A DNA stretch of 64,000 nucleotides from Nymphaea colorata (GCF_008831285.2 NC_045142.1:25929876-25993875); one strand, 5' to 3'; shown: positions 1-11,449, counted from the first letter of the stretch. The notes: a model not told the origin generated them from the sequence alone. Made by a program: numbers and translations.

Positions 1-57
1 TATTGTTGCGAACTTCCAAAGTATGCCCGAGAAGTGTCCAAAATTGCTGAACAGAGC

Positions 58-430
58 AAATATCGGTTGTCCAGGGGCTCTTTAATCCACTGGCGTTATC
101 AAATCCAACCACAGGAGCCGTCGAACAAGAGCTCATCCAATTTCCAGGTGTCTGGAGATCATTTTGCCCATTTTTAGAATTTTTGAAGGTCGCTCAAGTG
201 AGCGCTCGATTTTTGAAGGACTGTTTGTTGTTCTTAGGTCCTCTGTCTATCAATAGAGGAATTGCCATAGAAATATCGACTGTCCAACAGCTCTTCGATC
301 CACCTTCATTATCAAATCCGACTACCAGAACCGTCAAGCAGGAGATCATTCTTGCCTATTTTCAAAATTTTTAAAGGTCACTCAAGTAAACACTTGATTT
401 TTGAAGGTTTGCTTGCTGTTATGGAGGTTC
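58..430 (+). repeat. Imperfect tandem duplication in leader of element A
   Basis: Two related blocks begin with AAATATCGRYTGTCC at 58 and 271, 213 bp apart. Both contain a GGAGATCATT-like stretch (153 and 341) and end with a TTTTTGAAGG-type stretch followed by TTGTTG/TTGCTG. The first unit carries about 26 extra bases. It lies between the expected primer site and gag, so it is probably part of the untranslated leader. Confidence 0.7.
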
Positions 431-651
431 TGCGACAGTTAGCAGAGGATCGCCATAACATCCTATTTTCTCCTTTTCTGATATAGAACTCTGGTTTCCA
501 AAGTTTCCAGTAAATTGGTCTCCCTCTGATTTTCCATTTTGATATGCTATTCTCCTGCCTGCAAAAACCTGAAACAGAGGAGTGCGACTGAGACGTCGAA
601 CAACAATTTGCCTTTTGCTGAGTATTACCTTTCTCTTTCTATCACTCATCT

Positions 652-1530
652 ATGGCCTCACCAACTACCTCCAGCTTGGTGTCTATGAAGCTAAACAAAG
701 ATAACTATCTTCTTTGGCGAGGTTGGATCCAAATGGGAATGTGCTCCCAAGGATTCATGAAATACGTCGATGGATTACTGTGAAGAAAATCCAGCATACG
801 AATCTTGCCATCGCTCAGATCAGCTAGCCTTGAGTTGGATAATGGCGACGGTTTCTGAACATGTGCTTGGTCAAATTCTTCATGTTGAGACTGGTCACCA
901 AGCTTGGGTCGAATTAGAATGATCTTATGGTACAGACACTCATCTCCGTATCATGATGCAAAAAAAGGAGTTGAATTTTATCAAAAAGGACGGTGGTGAC
1001 ATGGTTTCTTACTTGAATCTTGTAAAATCCCTTGCCAATACTCTTGTCGTTGTTGGTCATCCAATATCGACACTAGATTTAATAAAATTACGTTGAATGG
1101 GCTTCCAAAAGAATATGAGAGCCTAATCACATCTATAACCACCAGTGCCACCATTAACAAGCTCACTTTCAATGGTTTATACGATTTGCTGCTCAACCAA
1201 GAAAAGAAAATTCAGATTTTCAAGTAAAAAAGGTCCATATTCTCTACATCCGAAAGTACACATGTTGCTTTTATGTCCTACAGGGGACGAGGGAGAAGTA
1301 CTTATTGTGGAAGAAGAGGAGGTCATTTCGCAAGACGATCAATCCATCCTCCGAATGTTGATCGCTTCCAAAACCAAGGACGATCAATCCAATTTATCCT
1401 CCTAATGTTGATTCCAATAATAATAGTGGACAAAACAAAACAAAATGAAGCGTTGAATGTCAATACTGTGGAAGAAAAGGACACAATGCAAGGAATTGCT
1501 GAGATATTCTTAAAGCGTTTTCCGCCATGA
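652..1530 (+). pseudogene. Copia A gag remnant
   Basis: Translation from the ATG at 652 gives a copia gag start, with LNKDNYLLWRGW at about 690-725. This matches the LxGxNYxxW pattern of plant copia gag proteins. The frame then breaks repeatedly, for example at a stop near 780. Short open pieces to about 1530 show fragments rich in R, G and Q, but no intact CX2CX4HX4C zinc knuckle was seen. The product would have packaged the element RNA. Confidence 0.7.
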
Positions 1531-1554
1531 TGCTTGAAGAAGCCAAAGACTAAG

Positions 1555-2832
1555 CATGGCATCTCGACACCAGAGCAACAAACCATGTCACCATGGATGA
1601 CTCCCAGATGACTGAAAAACAAGTCTACCAAGGAGGCAAAGGTATAATTGTAGGAAATGGTTCCTCTATTCCAGTTTCTTATGTTGGGAATATGGTGATT
1701 CAATCTAATGGTCGAGATCTTAAACTCCGACGAGTCCTTCATCCACCTCATATTACCAAAAACTTACTATCAGTAAGTCAATTTACATTAGAAAACAACT
1801 GTACTTTTGAGTTCATTCTGTTTGGATTCTATGTGAAGGATCTTCAGACAGGCGATGTACTAGTTCAAGGGTTGAGGACACGGGCAGGACTATATGAGAT
1901 TAAGCCACCAAGAAAGAAAGTGTTATTAGCCAACAAAAGCCAGCGACCCGCATCGTTTGACATATGGCACCAAAGACTAGGACACACAGACAAAGGATCA
2001 GTAGGAATTCTCCGTTCAAAGGGATTGATTTATTTTTCAAATAAGGAAGATGGAGTCTGTGAATGATGTGTTATTGGAAAAGCTCACAAGTTGCCTTTCA
2101 AACCAGCCTTGCACAAGTCAACTCGTCCTCTTGAGCTACTTCATGCTGACGTCTGGGTTCATCTTTATGTGAGTTAAGGGAAAACTTTAGTTATTTTTTG
2201 CTTTTGGTAGATGATTTCAAAATGTTTGTTGACTTCAAATCTATTGTTGAGAACCAGTTGCAAGAAAAAATCAAAATTCTCCAATCGGATAATTGAGGAG
2301 AATTCATTAGTACCCAATTTAAATCTTTTCTAACTGAACATGGTATTTTCCATCAATTTTCCTGCCCATACACACCCGAACAAAACATATTAGTCGAAAG
2401 GAAACATAGACATGTTGTGTAAATGAGACTTTGTATGCTTAACTGGTCCAAGATGTCATATCAGTTTTGGATAGATGCTTTCCAAACAACAATATTCATT
2501 ATAAACAGGCTCCCCAAAAAACATGACAGTCAACAGACACAATAGGAAATCTTGTTCAAACACAGACCTGACTACTCTCTGTTTCAAATTTTTGGTGCTA
2601 CATGCTACCCTGTGTTAACAGCTTATCCTCAAGACAAGTTGGAACCCAAGACTAAGGCATGCGCCCTAATTGGATATGGTATCAAACACAAGGGGTATAT
2701 GTGTTTTGTTCCTAAAAAGAAGAAGACTTACATTAGTCGACATGTCATAGACCTACCAACATCAATTTATGACAACCTTTTTTCCATGAACCTAGACCAC
2801 CAAAACCAAAATCCACCCAACATCACCCAATG
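1555..2832 (+). pseudogene. Copia A protease-integrase remnant
   Basis: The protease region reads DTRATNH where intact copia elements have D-S/T-G-A, so the catalytic triad is altered. It continues with LLSVSQ at about 1766-1783 and the GAG-pre-integrase signature WHQRLGHTDKGSVG at about 1965. A stop at about 2064 interrupts the zinc-binding part (next residues CVIGKAHKLPF). Integrase core pieces follow to about 2550, with stops. The frame from 2552 to 2833 is the SH3-like region downstream of integrase (FGATCYP, KLEPKTKACALIGY). Homology is clear; function is lost. Confidence 0.82.
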
Positions 2833-3219
2833 ATAATACCAAAATGAACTGGTCCCATTGCAGCAACTGAACACCTTAATCCAAGTGACCCATTGGTTCC
2901 AAGTGTTAACCACCCGTTAGAACTCACTTCACCTCACCTACGTCCCTTCCCTTCGTTACCACTGTCCACTATTCCATCTATTACAACCATCATCCCTTCA
3001 ACCTCCCTCAATGAACAACCATCCCCAAGCTCTCCCAACTTACAACCCATTATACCATCTGTTCCCCTACCTTCTCACATACACCCCATGATCACCACAT
3101 CAATGACAGGTCACCTCAAACCTAAAACCTATGTCACCATTCAGCGCCATACCACAAAAAGTCACTATGAATCTGCTACTTATACGGACGCCTCTCAATC
3201 TACTGCTTGACGATGTGCC

Positions 3220-4105
3220 GTGGATGCTGAATTTTTGTGCTTTGTAGCAAAATCACACATGAGAATTAGTACCTCGTCTAGATCATTTTCATGTTATTAG
3301 ATCCAAGTGGGTTTATAAGCTGAAATATAATCCTGACAACACAATTGCTCGACATAAATGTAGGCTCGTGGCCAAGGGTTATCTTCAAGAAGCTGGTGTG
3401 GATTTTAATGAGACATTTAATCTAGTCATTAAGCTAACCTCTGTATGCATGCTTCTCTCTTTGGTAGCTCAATTCAAATGGGACATTCGGTAGCTCAACT
3501 TTGATAATGCCTTCTTGAATGACATTCTCACAGAGGAAGTTTATATATTGCAGTCTCAAGGCTATGAAGACCCCAAGAAACCCAATCATGTGTGTCGACT
3601 TAAAAAGGCCCTATATGGCCTAAAACAAGCACCACGTGCCTGGTACATGCGCCTCAATAACTTTCTCCAAGAGCTGGAATTTCATATTTCCAACTCGGAT
3701 CCCTCTCTAGTCTCTATTCATTTCTCAAGGATGCCAAGCCTTCGTTCTTGGATAATTTAAGAGCTCAAACAACACTTTTCCATAAAGATATGGGTCGACT
3801 GTCATATTTTTTAGGCATTGAGGTTTTCCATCAAGATGATTGTATTTATCTATTATCTAATTAATATCCTTAAACAAACCCACATGGAAAAACCCAAGGC
3901 ATCTACTACACCCATGAGTACCACTCACAAGCTACACAAGGTTGGAATTCCAAATGACAATGATACAATCTACCAAAGCATTGTTGGTGCAGTTCAATAT
4001 GCCTGCTTGACCATACCCGATCTTTCATTTTCAGTCAACAAAGTATGCCAATACATGCATCAGCCTACCATTGATCATTGGAAAGCAGTAAAAAGAATCT
4101 TGTGA
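3220..4105 (+). pseudogene. Copia A reverse transcriptase remnant
   Basis: Recognisable RT blocks are SKWVYKLKY near 3303, RLVAKGY near 3365 and the copia hallmark [16 protein letters not shown] at 3600-3645. After SNSDPSL (about 3692-3712) the sequence jumps to a piece resembling ELKQHF at about 3762. The segment that normally carries the catalytic YVDD box is absent, so this RT cannot be active. Stops at about 3492 and 3758 also break the frame. A later thumb-like part (KASTTPMSTTHKL, VGAVQYACLTIPDLSFSVN) runs to about 4105. Confidence 0.85.
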
Positions 4106-4620
4106 TATGTTCAAGGTACTCTCAACTATGACTTGTGTTTCAAATCGACCACATATCCACTCACTTTTCAAGCCAATGTCGATGCCGACTAGAGAGGTTG
4201 TTTGGATGACCAGAAGTCAACCGGAGGATGCATGATATTTCTTGGAGGAAATGTCATCTCGTTCTCAAGAAAACAACAGACAGTAACACTATCTAGCACT
4301 GAGGTTGAATATAAGTCTCTAGGAGGAGGCATTGCAGAATTACTTTGGAATCAGTCCTTACTACAAGAATTCAGCTTCAAACCAATCATGGCCCCCATAC
4401 TATGGTGTGATAATATTCGAGTGCTTTATTTGGCCACCAATCCAATCTTTCATGCTCGTACCAAACATGTGGAAATCGACTTTCATTTTGTTCGATATCA
4501 TGTCAACAAAGGTCACATCAATGTTCAATTCCTGCGATCAAAAGAACAAGTTGCTGATGGTTTAACAAAACCATTGAATGTTACTCTACATCATCAATTT
4601 ACAAACAATTTGAATGTGGT
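4106..4620 (+). pseudogene. Copia A RNase H remnant
   Basis: The copia RNase H signature is clear: DDQKSTGGCMIFLGG at 4205-4250, SFSRKQQTVTLSSTEVEY at 4261-4315, LLWNQSLLQE, then TKHVEIDFHFVRYHV and EQVADGLTKPL near the end. A stop at about 4191 replaces the residue after the conserved D-A-D. The open frame runs on from 4202 into the start of the 3' LTR. The domain would have degraded the RNA strand during reverse transcription. Confidence 0.85.
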
Positions 4621-4647
4621 TGATTACATGCTCAAATTGAGGGGGCA

Positions 4648-5000
4648 TGTTAAGACTAACTATCCAGCCGTTGATGTTAATTATGCCAAGACCTGCTATC
4701 CAACCATTGCAAATCATCCAGCCATTGACGAAACCTGTTGTTCAGGCGTTGCAAATGAAACATCAGCTCCAGTTCGACAGCTAGCCTTCTCAAAACGTAA
4801 TCACATGGATACAACGTCTGCAGTTACACGATAGTCTTTTTAGATTGAATAATTTTCAATTTATACTCTTGAATGTATATACAACAAGTATATTCTTGTT
4901 ACCATAACATACACTTGTAACATACAAATGATTGTTAATATAAATTGGTACCCACACGTAGGTGTGGAAAGAGGTTTATTTCCTCCATTTACTAATTTCC
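4648..5000 (+). repeat. Probable 3' LTR of copia A (end undefined)
   Basis: It begins with TG directly after a purine tract (4637-4645) at the end of the RNase H region. It holds an AT-rich stretch and a GGTACCCACACGTAGGTGTGG motif near 4948. No clear terminal CA or second LTR copy is in the window, so the right end is an estimate. Confidence 0.5.
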
Positions 5001-5982
5001 TAATAGTGCTTTGGGTTAGCCCAAGCCTAACTTTGTCGAGCTTTGGGCCAGCCCAACTCGACCTCATGCCTAGCCTTAACATAGATCATGTGCACAAACA
5101 GTTGGAGCAATTATATATCGTCTCTCTATATGCATGTGCATATTTTTGTACGTGTAAGAACATACGTATAAGTGTAATAACATGTTACATGTATTCATCA
5201 CACATCTCTCGTGTCACAAACTCTATGTGGTGGCGCACTTGGGAATCTCTAACAGTCAAGAGCGCACCACAGTTGGTGTGGTGGGCTAGGAAGGGCTTCA
5301 ATATGAATTTTTGACGTATTTGCCGCACATTGTCGCTGATGTCGCATTAGTTCTATGATATAACATGTCAAAGTAGACACAAGACACAATCTTAGTCGTT
5401 TATGAAGATAATGTTATTAGTTGTTTATGAAGATAATGTTACAAAGTCCTTCTCTAACGCAATTCTACTTTGTGTTACTAAAAGTACCTCTTCCTTACCA
5501 TAAAGTTAAGTAGTGCTACCTATAACAATTTTATAGCTAAAACACTTGCGCACCTCTCTTGTATTAAGAGAAGCGAAGACTCTGCTTTCTTCCGTCTCGA
5601 GGGTCTCAAGTTGCTTCAAGGCTTGCGTGATCCTTTTATCTTACCATCATTTGCAGGTCTTAAGAGAAAGACACTAGAGCGTGACAGGATACATCTTGAA
5701 ACATATATATTAAGTCTGAAAATTAGACATTGACGTCTACTACATGCAAAATGCATACAAAATACATACTATAAGCACTCATGCAACATAAACAAAGATA
5801 CACTTGCAAAGGCTTACTCCGAACTTGGTAACATCATGAGTTTCTATAGAGTCAGACTTGGCAAAGCCTTGGTCTGAACCTCGTCTGAGCAGTTCACATC
5901 CCCAGCCCGACTGCTGTATGCTAAAATTACATAGTAGCTTTACGGTCACACACAACACACAAGCAACACAACCCAACCAACT
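5001..5982. other. Intergenic DNA without recognised gene
   Basis: No convincing coding frame was seen. The stretch includes a short tandem duplication of TTTATGAAGATAATGTTA at about 5399-5442 and low-complexity AT-rich sequence. Open frames in it are short and lack family motifs. Confidence 0.6.
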
Positions 5983-6225
5983 TTAATGACGGCCCTTGTT
6001 GCCGCCTTTGCGAATTAATATGAACCCATTAAATCTAAATGCGGCTTCCATCGCATCCATGACCGGCGGTTCAGGACCAGCGCTAGCTGGTGGCTGAGCT
6101 TGGAACCCAGCAGCGTCGTGTTGCTTAGCCAGCGCATCAACTTTCTGACCATCTGGAGGCACCGCCGGCAGGTTAATTGGTGCTGCCAAGAACTTCCTTG
6201 CCTGAGAACAGTCAGCATATGCCAT
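5983..6225 (-). CDS. Hypothetical small protein (80 aa)
   Basis: This is a single-exon open frame of 80 codons starting MAYADCSQARKF and ending IRKGGNKGRH. I do not recognise the family. The protein has no signal peptide or membrane segment. It has an Ala/Pro-rich middle (residues about 20-55, including QPPASAGPEPP), a short hydrophobic FNGFILI block and a basic tail. Support comes from context: a TATA box (CTATATAAG on the minus strand) sits about 110 bp upstream, giving a leader of about 80 nt, and the frame is GC-richer than its surroundings. It could be a real microprotein gene or a chance frame; transcript data would decide. It lies between two retrotransposons, so it may be the remnant of a larger gene. 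Confidence 0.45.
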   Translation of the reverse strand: MAYADCSQARKFLAAPINLPAVPPDGQKVDALAKQHDAAGFQAQPPASAGPEPPVMDAMEAAFRFNGFILIRKGGNKGRH

Positions 6226-6330
6226 TCTATCTCTTAGAGCTGAAGCACCGGTTTGCTTCTACTGGGTGAGTTAGAAACTTAGAAGAGAAGGTCTTTGTGG
6301 CTTGGTAAGAAATGATGAGGAACTAGTCGG

Positions 6331-6340
6331 CTTATATAGT
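6331..6340 (-). promoter_or_regulatory. TATA box of the 80-aa small gene
   Basis: The minus strand reads CTATATAAG about 110 bp before the ATG at 6225. It is the main reason to treat that frame as a gene. Confidence 0.45.
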
Positions 6341-6344
6341 GGGG

Positions 6345-7414
6345 GTGGCACGGTGCACTCTGCCTGTGTGACCATCGAGTTACAATTGCATGAAGCTGAG
6401 TGGTTCAGGCCGTCCACTTGTTGGAAACCAATTGCATGATCTGATTGGTTATGAATCCCTTTCGAATTCTTGAGTTCTTGAGCTTGTTTGACTTGAAGAT
6501 CTTAAGTCCAATTCCTTGCCAAGTGGGCAGAGTTTCTTACTAGAAATATTGAACATATTTTCGTTTGCTTGAGAATGATGTTGAGTCTCAAATCTTCCTT
6601 AAACAGTACATACCGATTTGCATGATTAGGGGCACATATTATAAACAAGATATACAGTTCCTTATATAGTAATGTTGGGTTGGGTCCAGCCTCAAGGGAC
6701 CCGACCCGATCCGACCCGTCACTTAAGTGACGGGCGGAGGAAAAGGGAGGGCACCCGATGGTGCCCCTCCCTCTCATGTTTCTCTCTCTCGTGTTTTTTT
6801 TTGGGAAAAAGAAGAGGGTATCCCTCTTGTGGCTGCACACGGTAAGAGAAGGAGAAGGAGAAGGAGAAGAGGAAGGCAAGGAAGAGAAGAAGGAGAAATC
6901 GCAACAAGGTGCGTGGGTTGATCGGCACGCCAAGAATAGAGAGGAAAGACAAAGAAGAAAGAAAAAATGAAGGGAGTCTTCATTAGGTGATTTCTTTCTT
7001 GAATCTTTGGGGCTCTTTCTTTCATTCGTATAAGAGAGTCTTATTGTTCTCTTGAGTTCACTGTTTTTCTTAAAACAGTAGGGATATTGCTGCTCCTGTA
7101 TTTGGCTCCCTTTCTTGATATATAGAAAGTCTCTCTTGCCCGTGGTTTTTTACCTCATTATTGGGGGGTTTTCTACGTAAATTGGTGTCTCATATTTTTC
7201 TGCATTTTTAGCATATACCTTGACGTATATTGCTGCAATAGTGGTGTTGGAAACTCGTTCTTATGCTCGCAGCCCTGTGATTCCGTTTTTAGCAGTTTTG
7301 TGGTGGTTTGCCCTCTTTTATTGTTGTTGAAGCATTCTTTTGGGGGAATACGACTATAACAAGTAGCTCATAATTTTCCATGCATTTCAGAATACGCGGT
7401 TCTATCCAGATAGC
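6345..7414. other. Unassigned region before copia B, possible old element or transcribed unit
   Basis: No recognised protein. A perfect 20-bp palindrome lies at 6715-6734. Pyrimidine- and purine-rich tracts follow (6770-6900). A stretch that looks like a splice acceptor (TTTCAG at 7385-7390) lies 24 bp before the copia B insertion. The start TGTTGGGTTGGG at 6673 resembles an LTR start, but no partner copy was found. Confidence 0.35.
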
Positions 7415-7784
7415 TGTTGGGTAGTGGCCCTGTGCCCTATCCCTTTCACTCTGTAACAGCAAAGAAGATCCTGTAGTTATGGAATTAAAACAGGAAATAA
7501 ATCACAATATTATGTTTTCGTTTTATTTCTTACCTTACCTTGCCATAACCGTAGTTGGGTAATTGGGGAAATCCTGAGAGGCGCTCTATAAAACCCAGCG
7601 TCTATACCTTAATAGAGCATGGTTGAGAAATCAACTGTGCGCCTCTTAAAAGCAAACCCCAAAAATCAATTTACCTCTTGCTTCTTCCTTTTTCTCTTCT
7701 ATTTTGTCGCAGGTGCTGTTGCTGCATTGTGGCTGAAGAATCACTGAAAGCTTCCACTGCTTTAGTTCTTCTCTGTTTCCATCA
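7415..7784 (+). repeat. 5' LTR of copia B
   Basis: It is 370 bp, starting TGTTGGGTAGTGG and ending TTTCCATCA, and matches 12382-12744 along its length. A CTATAAAA sequence inside (about 7586) is a likely retroelement TATA box. Relative to the 3' LTR it carries extra bases near 7712-7725. Confidence 0.95.
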
Positions 7785-7785
7785 G

Positions 7786-7799
7786 TGGTATCAGAGCCA
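7786..7799 (+). other. tRNA-Met primer-binding site of copia B
   Basis: TGGTATCAGAGC, complementary to the 3' end of plant initiator tRNA-Met, follows the 5' LTR after one base. This is the standard position for priming minus-strand DNA synthesis. Confidence 0.93.
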
Positions 7800-9297
7800 G
7801 GTTTTGTCGAATTCCAAGTAAGTGAACTCGACCGTAGTAATGCCTGTGATATAGAGATATATATATGTTGCATGATATAATGATGGATGTATGTGTGTGC
7901 ACGCCTAAATCTGAATCCCTGCGTGAAAAGTTATATGCTAGAATGGTGATACAGTATTCTTATTACTGGGCCCTTTTTGATTTCATAGAAAGAGGAAATG
8001 AAGCATGTTAGTCTTGGGTTTTGAATCTCTCTGATGTTCGTACTATGTTGTTTCTCCTTGTTGTCTTTTGTTATTCCATTCGTAAGAAACTGAGAGTGGA
8101 GTCGACTTTAGAACAGAGTATGCATATCTGCTATCCAAAACAACATCGATAGAGGACAAGGCCTGCTCTGCTCGACTATGGGTAGACCCAAAAACAGTAA
8201 ACAAGAAAAAAGAACCTCATGCTCTAAGGACTAATAGAACATTCGTCCGACTGACTGAAATTCTGCCGCCTTCCTTGCAGTGATAGCAGAGGGGATTTGG
8301 GAAAATGGGGGACACGGCAGGGGAGTGCAGGCTTCCTCCTGTCATTCCTCTGTGAATGCCAATTCACCCCCATCGCTCTTCCTTGCTGTCGGTTCATTAT
8401 CCTCGCAAGGAAGGGGGAGCAGAGAGAGACACCTGGTTTGGGGAGATCGTCTCCCTCACGGTGGCAAAGCGAAGAAAAAAAAAAGGAGCAATAGAGGAGG
8501 CAGTGGTGGCTGCGGCTGTGAGTGTCAGTCGCTCGGTCGGGGCTCCTTCTGTTCGCCTTGCTGCACGCAGAGGAAAGACCACAGAGGAAGACGGGTCCCT
8601 CTCTGGTTCAGTCCTCCTTTGGAGATCGATGGATGCTCCATCGTCAAACGTGAAGAAGAGGAGGCGCTCTCGAGAAGAGAGAGAAAGCCCAATGAGAAAA
8701 TGAGAAAGGGGTTTGGGCTCGAAGGATTTGTGTTATTTTTGAAATTTTCAAAACCAGTCCATCATTTTCGTTAGTTTTTCAAAAAGGCTGTTATACTTCT
8801 TGAAAATTAAAGCCGCAACACTTTTGCTGAGAAGTTTTTCAGAAAGAGGCTTGCGAAAGATATTTTCAATAAAAACCAGAAGCTTCATACGAAATTGCGA
8901 TTTGGTACCCTCTAAGTTATTCAAAATTTACGAAAGAGGGTTTTTCGTATATTTGTCGGCAATTTCATTGGAAAAACGCAACGTTATGCATTATTGCTTT
9001 ATGGTACCCTTAGTTTTATTTAAATTTCAGAAAAAGGGTGCCGACTCACTTGTTTCTAAATGGTGATTATTGCGTTAATATGAGATGTTATTTGCCTATT
9101 GGTGCTTTTAGTCATGTTTAGAATTGCAGTTAAATTTATTGAATATAAACTCAAAAATACAAGAGGAAATTCACATTGTGTTGCTTCCTAATATGCCTTA
9201 GACTTCTACTGGGAATTTTCTAACATGATATTTCATTGTTTGCTTCATATTTATTGTACAATTGTACTTTGCTTGCCATTACAAATTAATTTAGAAA
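7800..9297 (+). other. Long untranslated leader of copia B
   Basis: About 1.5 kb separates the primer site from the gag ATG, which is long for a copia leader. It holds open frames at 8280-8774 and 8356-8703 that are low-complexity (Arg/Lys/Glu/Gly-rich) and lack recognisable motifs. I treat them as non-coding. A GC-rich block at about 8280-8700 contrasts with AT-rich sequence on both sides. Confidence 0.6.
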
Positions 9298-10053
9298 TGA
9301 CTTCAAGAGTGGGAGCCTCTGAACTGGCCAAGACTGAAAAACTCAGTGGAAATAATTTTTATGCATGGAAACGTAGGATCATGTTGGCTCTAACTCTAGA
9401 AAGACTGATTTATGTGATCAACAAGTCCTTTCCCACTTTAAGAGACAAAATCAGAGTGTTTGAAGATTGTTCAATAGCAAAAGATATGTTAGATAGTATT
9501 TCATCCAAATTCAACACCACTACTACTATGCATGTTTAATTATTGCTAGAACAGTATACCTCGTATAAAATGAAGGAATCAGATAGAGTTGTTGACCATG
9601 TTAACAAAATGTTGGTCATGGCTAAAGACCTAGCAGTAGTGGGAAATGTAATATCTGATAATATGCAAATATGCACCACTCTGAATAGTCTACCACCTTC
9701 TTGGGATATGACTGTCACAGCGTTGAGTCTTCAGTTTGACACTTTGACTCTAGAGAAACTCCCCACACAATTAGCTATTCAACAAGAACGTTTGATCAAG
9801 AAAAATGATGCAGAACTTATGAATGTTCAAGAAAAACCAACAAATCTAGCGCCTATAAGGTCTAAAGATTTTAAAAAGAAAAGCGATGGCAAGTTCAAAG
9901 GCAATTTTTGCAGGAACTCCAAGAACTCAATGAACTGTAGTGAAATGCTACAGATGTGGGAAGCTTGGACATATAAAAAAGAACTGCAGGACAAAATTCT
10001 CGAACAAGAAGGACAACAAGAGTCAGAACAACAAAAACAAAGGAAAAGATCAT
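9298..10053 (+). pseudogene. Copia B gag (with stop and frameshift)
   Basis: The start MTSRVGASELAKTEKLSGNNFYAWKR fits the copia gag pattern LxGxNFxxW. A stop at 9537-9539 breaks the frame, which continues as LLLEQYTSYKMKE with the typical LNSLPPSW motif near 9688-9710. Near 9930-9940 a frameshift separates this part from the zinc knuckle CYRCGKLGHIKKNC (9946-9987), which is open in the next frame. The product is the capsid/nucleocapsid precursor. One stop and one frameshift make the copy inactive. Confidence 0.88.
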
Positions 10054-10533
10054 GAGGACTACAATGAAGAAGTCATTTGTGTTGTGTCAGAGTGCTTGTT
10101 TGTAGATGGAGATCTATCTGGTTGGTGGGTTGATTCGGGGGCTACTCGTCACATTGCAAAGACAAAAGAAGGCATTATTTGTATGGAAAACCTGAGTCCA
10201 GGAATGCAAAAAGTTTATACGGGTAACAACTCATACTGTGATGTAATGGGTGTTGGGACATATCGACTGAATGTTGGATGTACAAGTGTCATTTTTACTG
10301 AAGTCTTGCATGTTCCCTCCACGCGGAGGAACTTAGTGTCAGTCCCGGCTTTGACTGAAAAAGGTTTTGAAGTTCGTTTTGTTCCAGGGAAAGTTACAGT
10401 GGAAAAACATGGGAGGACCATGTTCGATGGAAAATATGTTAAGGAACATGGTATGTTCAAACTCAATGAAATGAATAAATCTTCCAGTTCTGCTTATATT
10501 AATTGTGCAATGAAAGTGAGTACAAATATATGA
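9940..10533 (+). pseudogene. Copia B zinc knuckle and protease
   Basis: The frame opens with the CX2CX4HX4C knuckle of nucleocapsid, then a Lys/Asn-rich linker, then WWVDSGATRHI at 10120-10152 with an intact D-S-G-A protease active site. It continues with the copia LHVPSTRRNLVSVPALTEKGF block (10306-10370). The frame stops at 10531-10533, just before the HERLGH pre-integrase motif, so a full polyprotein is not made. Confidence 0.88.
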
Positions 10534-11430
10534 CATGAAAGATTAGGTCATGTAAGCATCAATAAGATGAAGACTCTAGCACAACAAGGTATTATACCTG
10601 ACATTAAAGCAAATGATTTCATGAAATGTGAGGTGTGTTTATATGAAAAGATGACAAGAAAACTCTTTCTATCTGAAGTAATTCGGGCCACTGATCTATT
10701 GGAAATAATCCACACTGACATTTGTAGACCTTTTTAGAGTCCAAACACATAGTGGAAAGTTATACTTTATAACTTTTATTGATGACTTCTCAAGATTTGG
10801 TTATATTTACCTTATTAAATATAAGTCAGAAGCACTTGAAAAATTCAATGAATATAAATCTGAAGTCGAGAGACAACTTGAGAAAAACATCAAGGTTATA
10901 AGGTCTGATCAAGGAGGTGAATATACATCAAATGAATTCCTCGAACACTGCAAAGACCTTGGAATTAATAGGCAAAGAATAATGCCTAAGACACCACAGC
11001 AAAATGGTGTCGCTGAGAGGTCTAACAGAACCCTTTTGAACATGGTGAGATCCTTGTTGGCAGATGCACAATTACCCAAAGTTTTTGAGGGAGAAGCTGT
11101 GTTAACAACCATGTATACTATAAATTGAGTGCTCTACAAGACGGTCCCAACTACTCCTTATGAAAGATGGACTGGTGTGAAACCAAACTTATACATCTTA
11201 AGAGATGGGGATCTGTAGCACATGTAAAAGTTTTTGATCCAAAAATGGATAAACTGGATAGCATATCAGTAAGATGTGTATTTATTGGATATCCAAAAGG
11301 ATCCAAAGGCTACAGATTATATCACTCTACTATGGGGCTCATAGAAAGTAGAGATGTAGAGTTCCTTGAAGAACTCAATAACATTGATAATAATCCAGTG
11401 AAAGATCATAATGATCTATTGGAGGATCTA
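10534..11430 (+). pseudogene. Copia B integrase
   Basis: HERLGHVSINKMK at 10534-10572 is the GAG-pre-integrase motif. IHTDICRPF near 10710, DDFSRFGYIY near 10780, and RSDQGGEYTSNEF then TPQQNGVAERSNRT at 10902-11030 are integrase core motifs with the D-D-E residues. Stops at 10735 (TAG) and 11125 (TGA) and a frame change near 10740 interrupt it. From 11167 the SH3-like region follows (WGSVAHVKVFDPKMDKLD, CVFIGYPKGSKGYRLY). It would have joined the element DNA to the host chromosome. Confidence 0.87.
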
Positions 11431-11449
11431 ATTTATTCAGATGATCAGT

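Larger units (their letters stand above)
1..5000 (+). mobile_element. Degenerate Ty1-copia retrotransposon A (5' end outside window)
   Basis: Gag, protease, integrase, reverse transcriptase and RNase H remnants follow each other in the copia order on the plus strand. They are broken by many stops and frameshifts. The 5' LTR and tRNA primer site are not visible, so the element probably begins before the window. A purine tract at 4637-4645 (TTGAGGGGG) is followed by TGTTAAGAC at 4648, a typical junction into a copia 3' LTR. The outer end of that LTR is not defined; about 5000 is an estimate. The element is dead by sequence: protease and RT motifs are damaged and no frame is continuous. Confidence 0.88.

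Noticed and set aside
8280-8774. 164-aa open frame in copia B leader as a gene
   Set aside because: Low-complexity composition, overlapping frames of similar length and no motifs; it lies inside the element leader.
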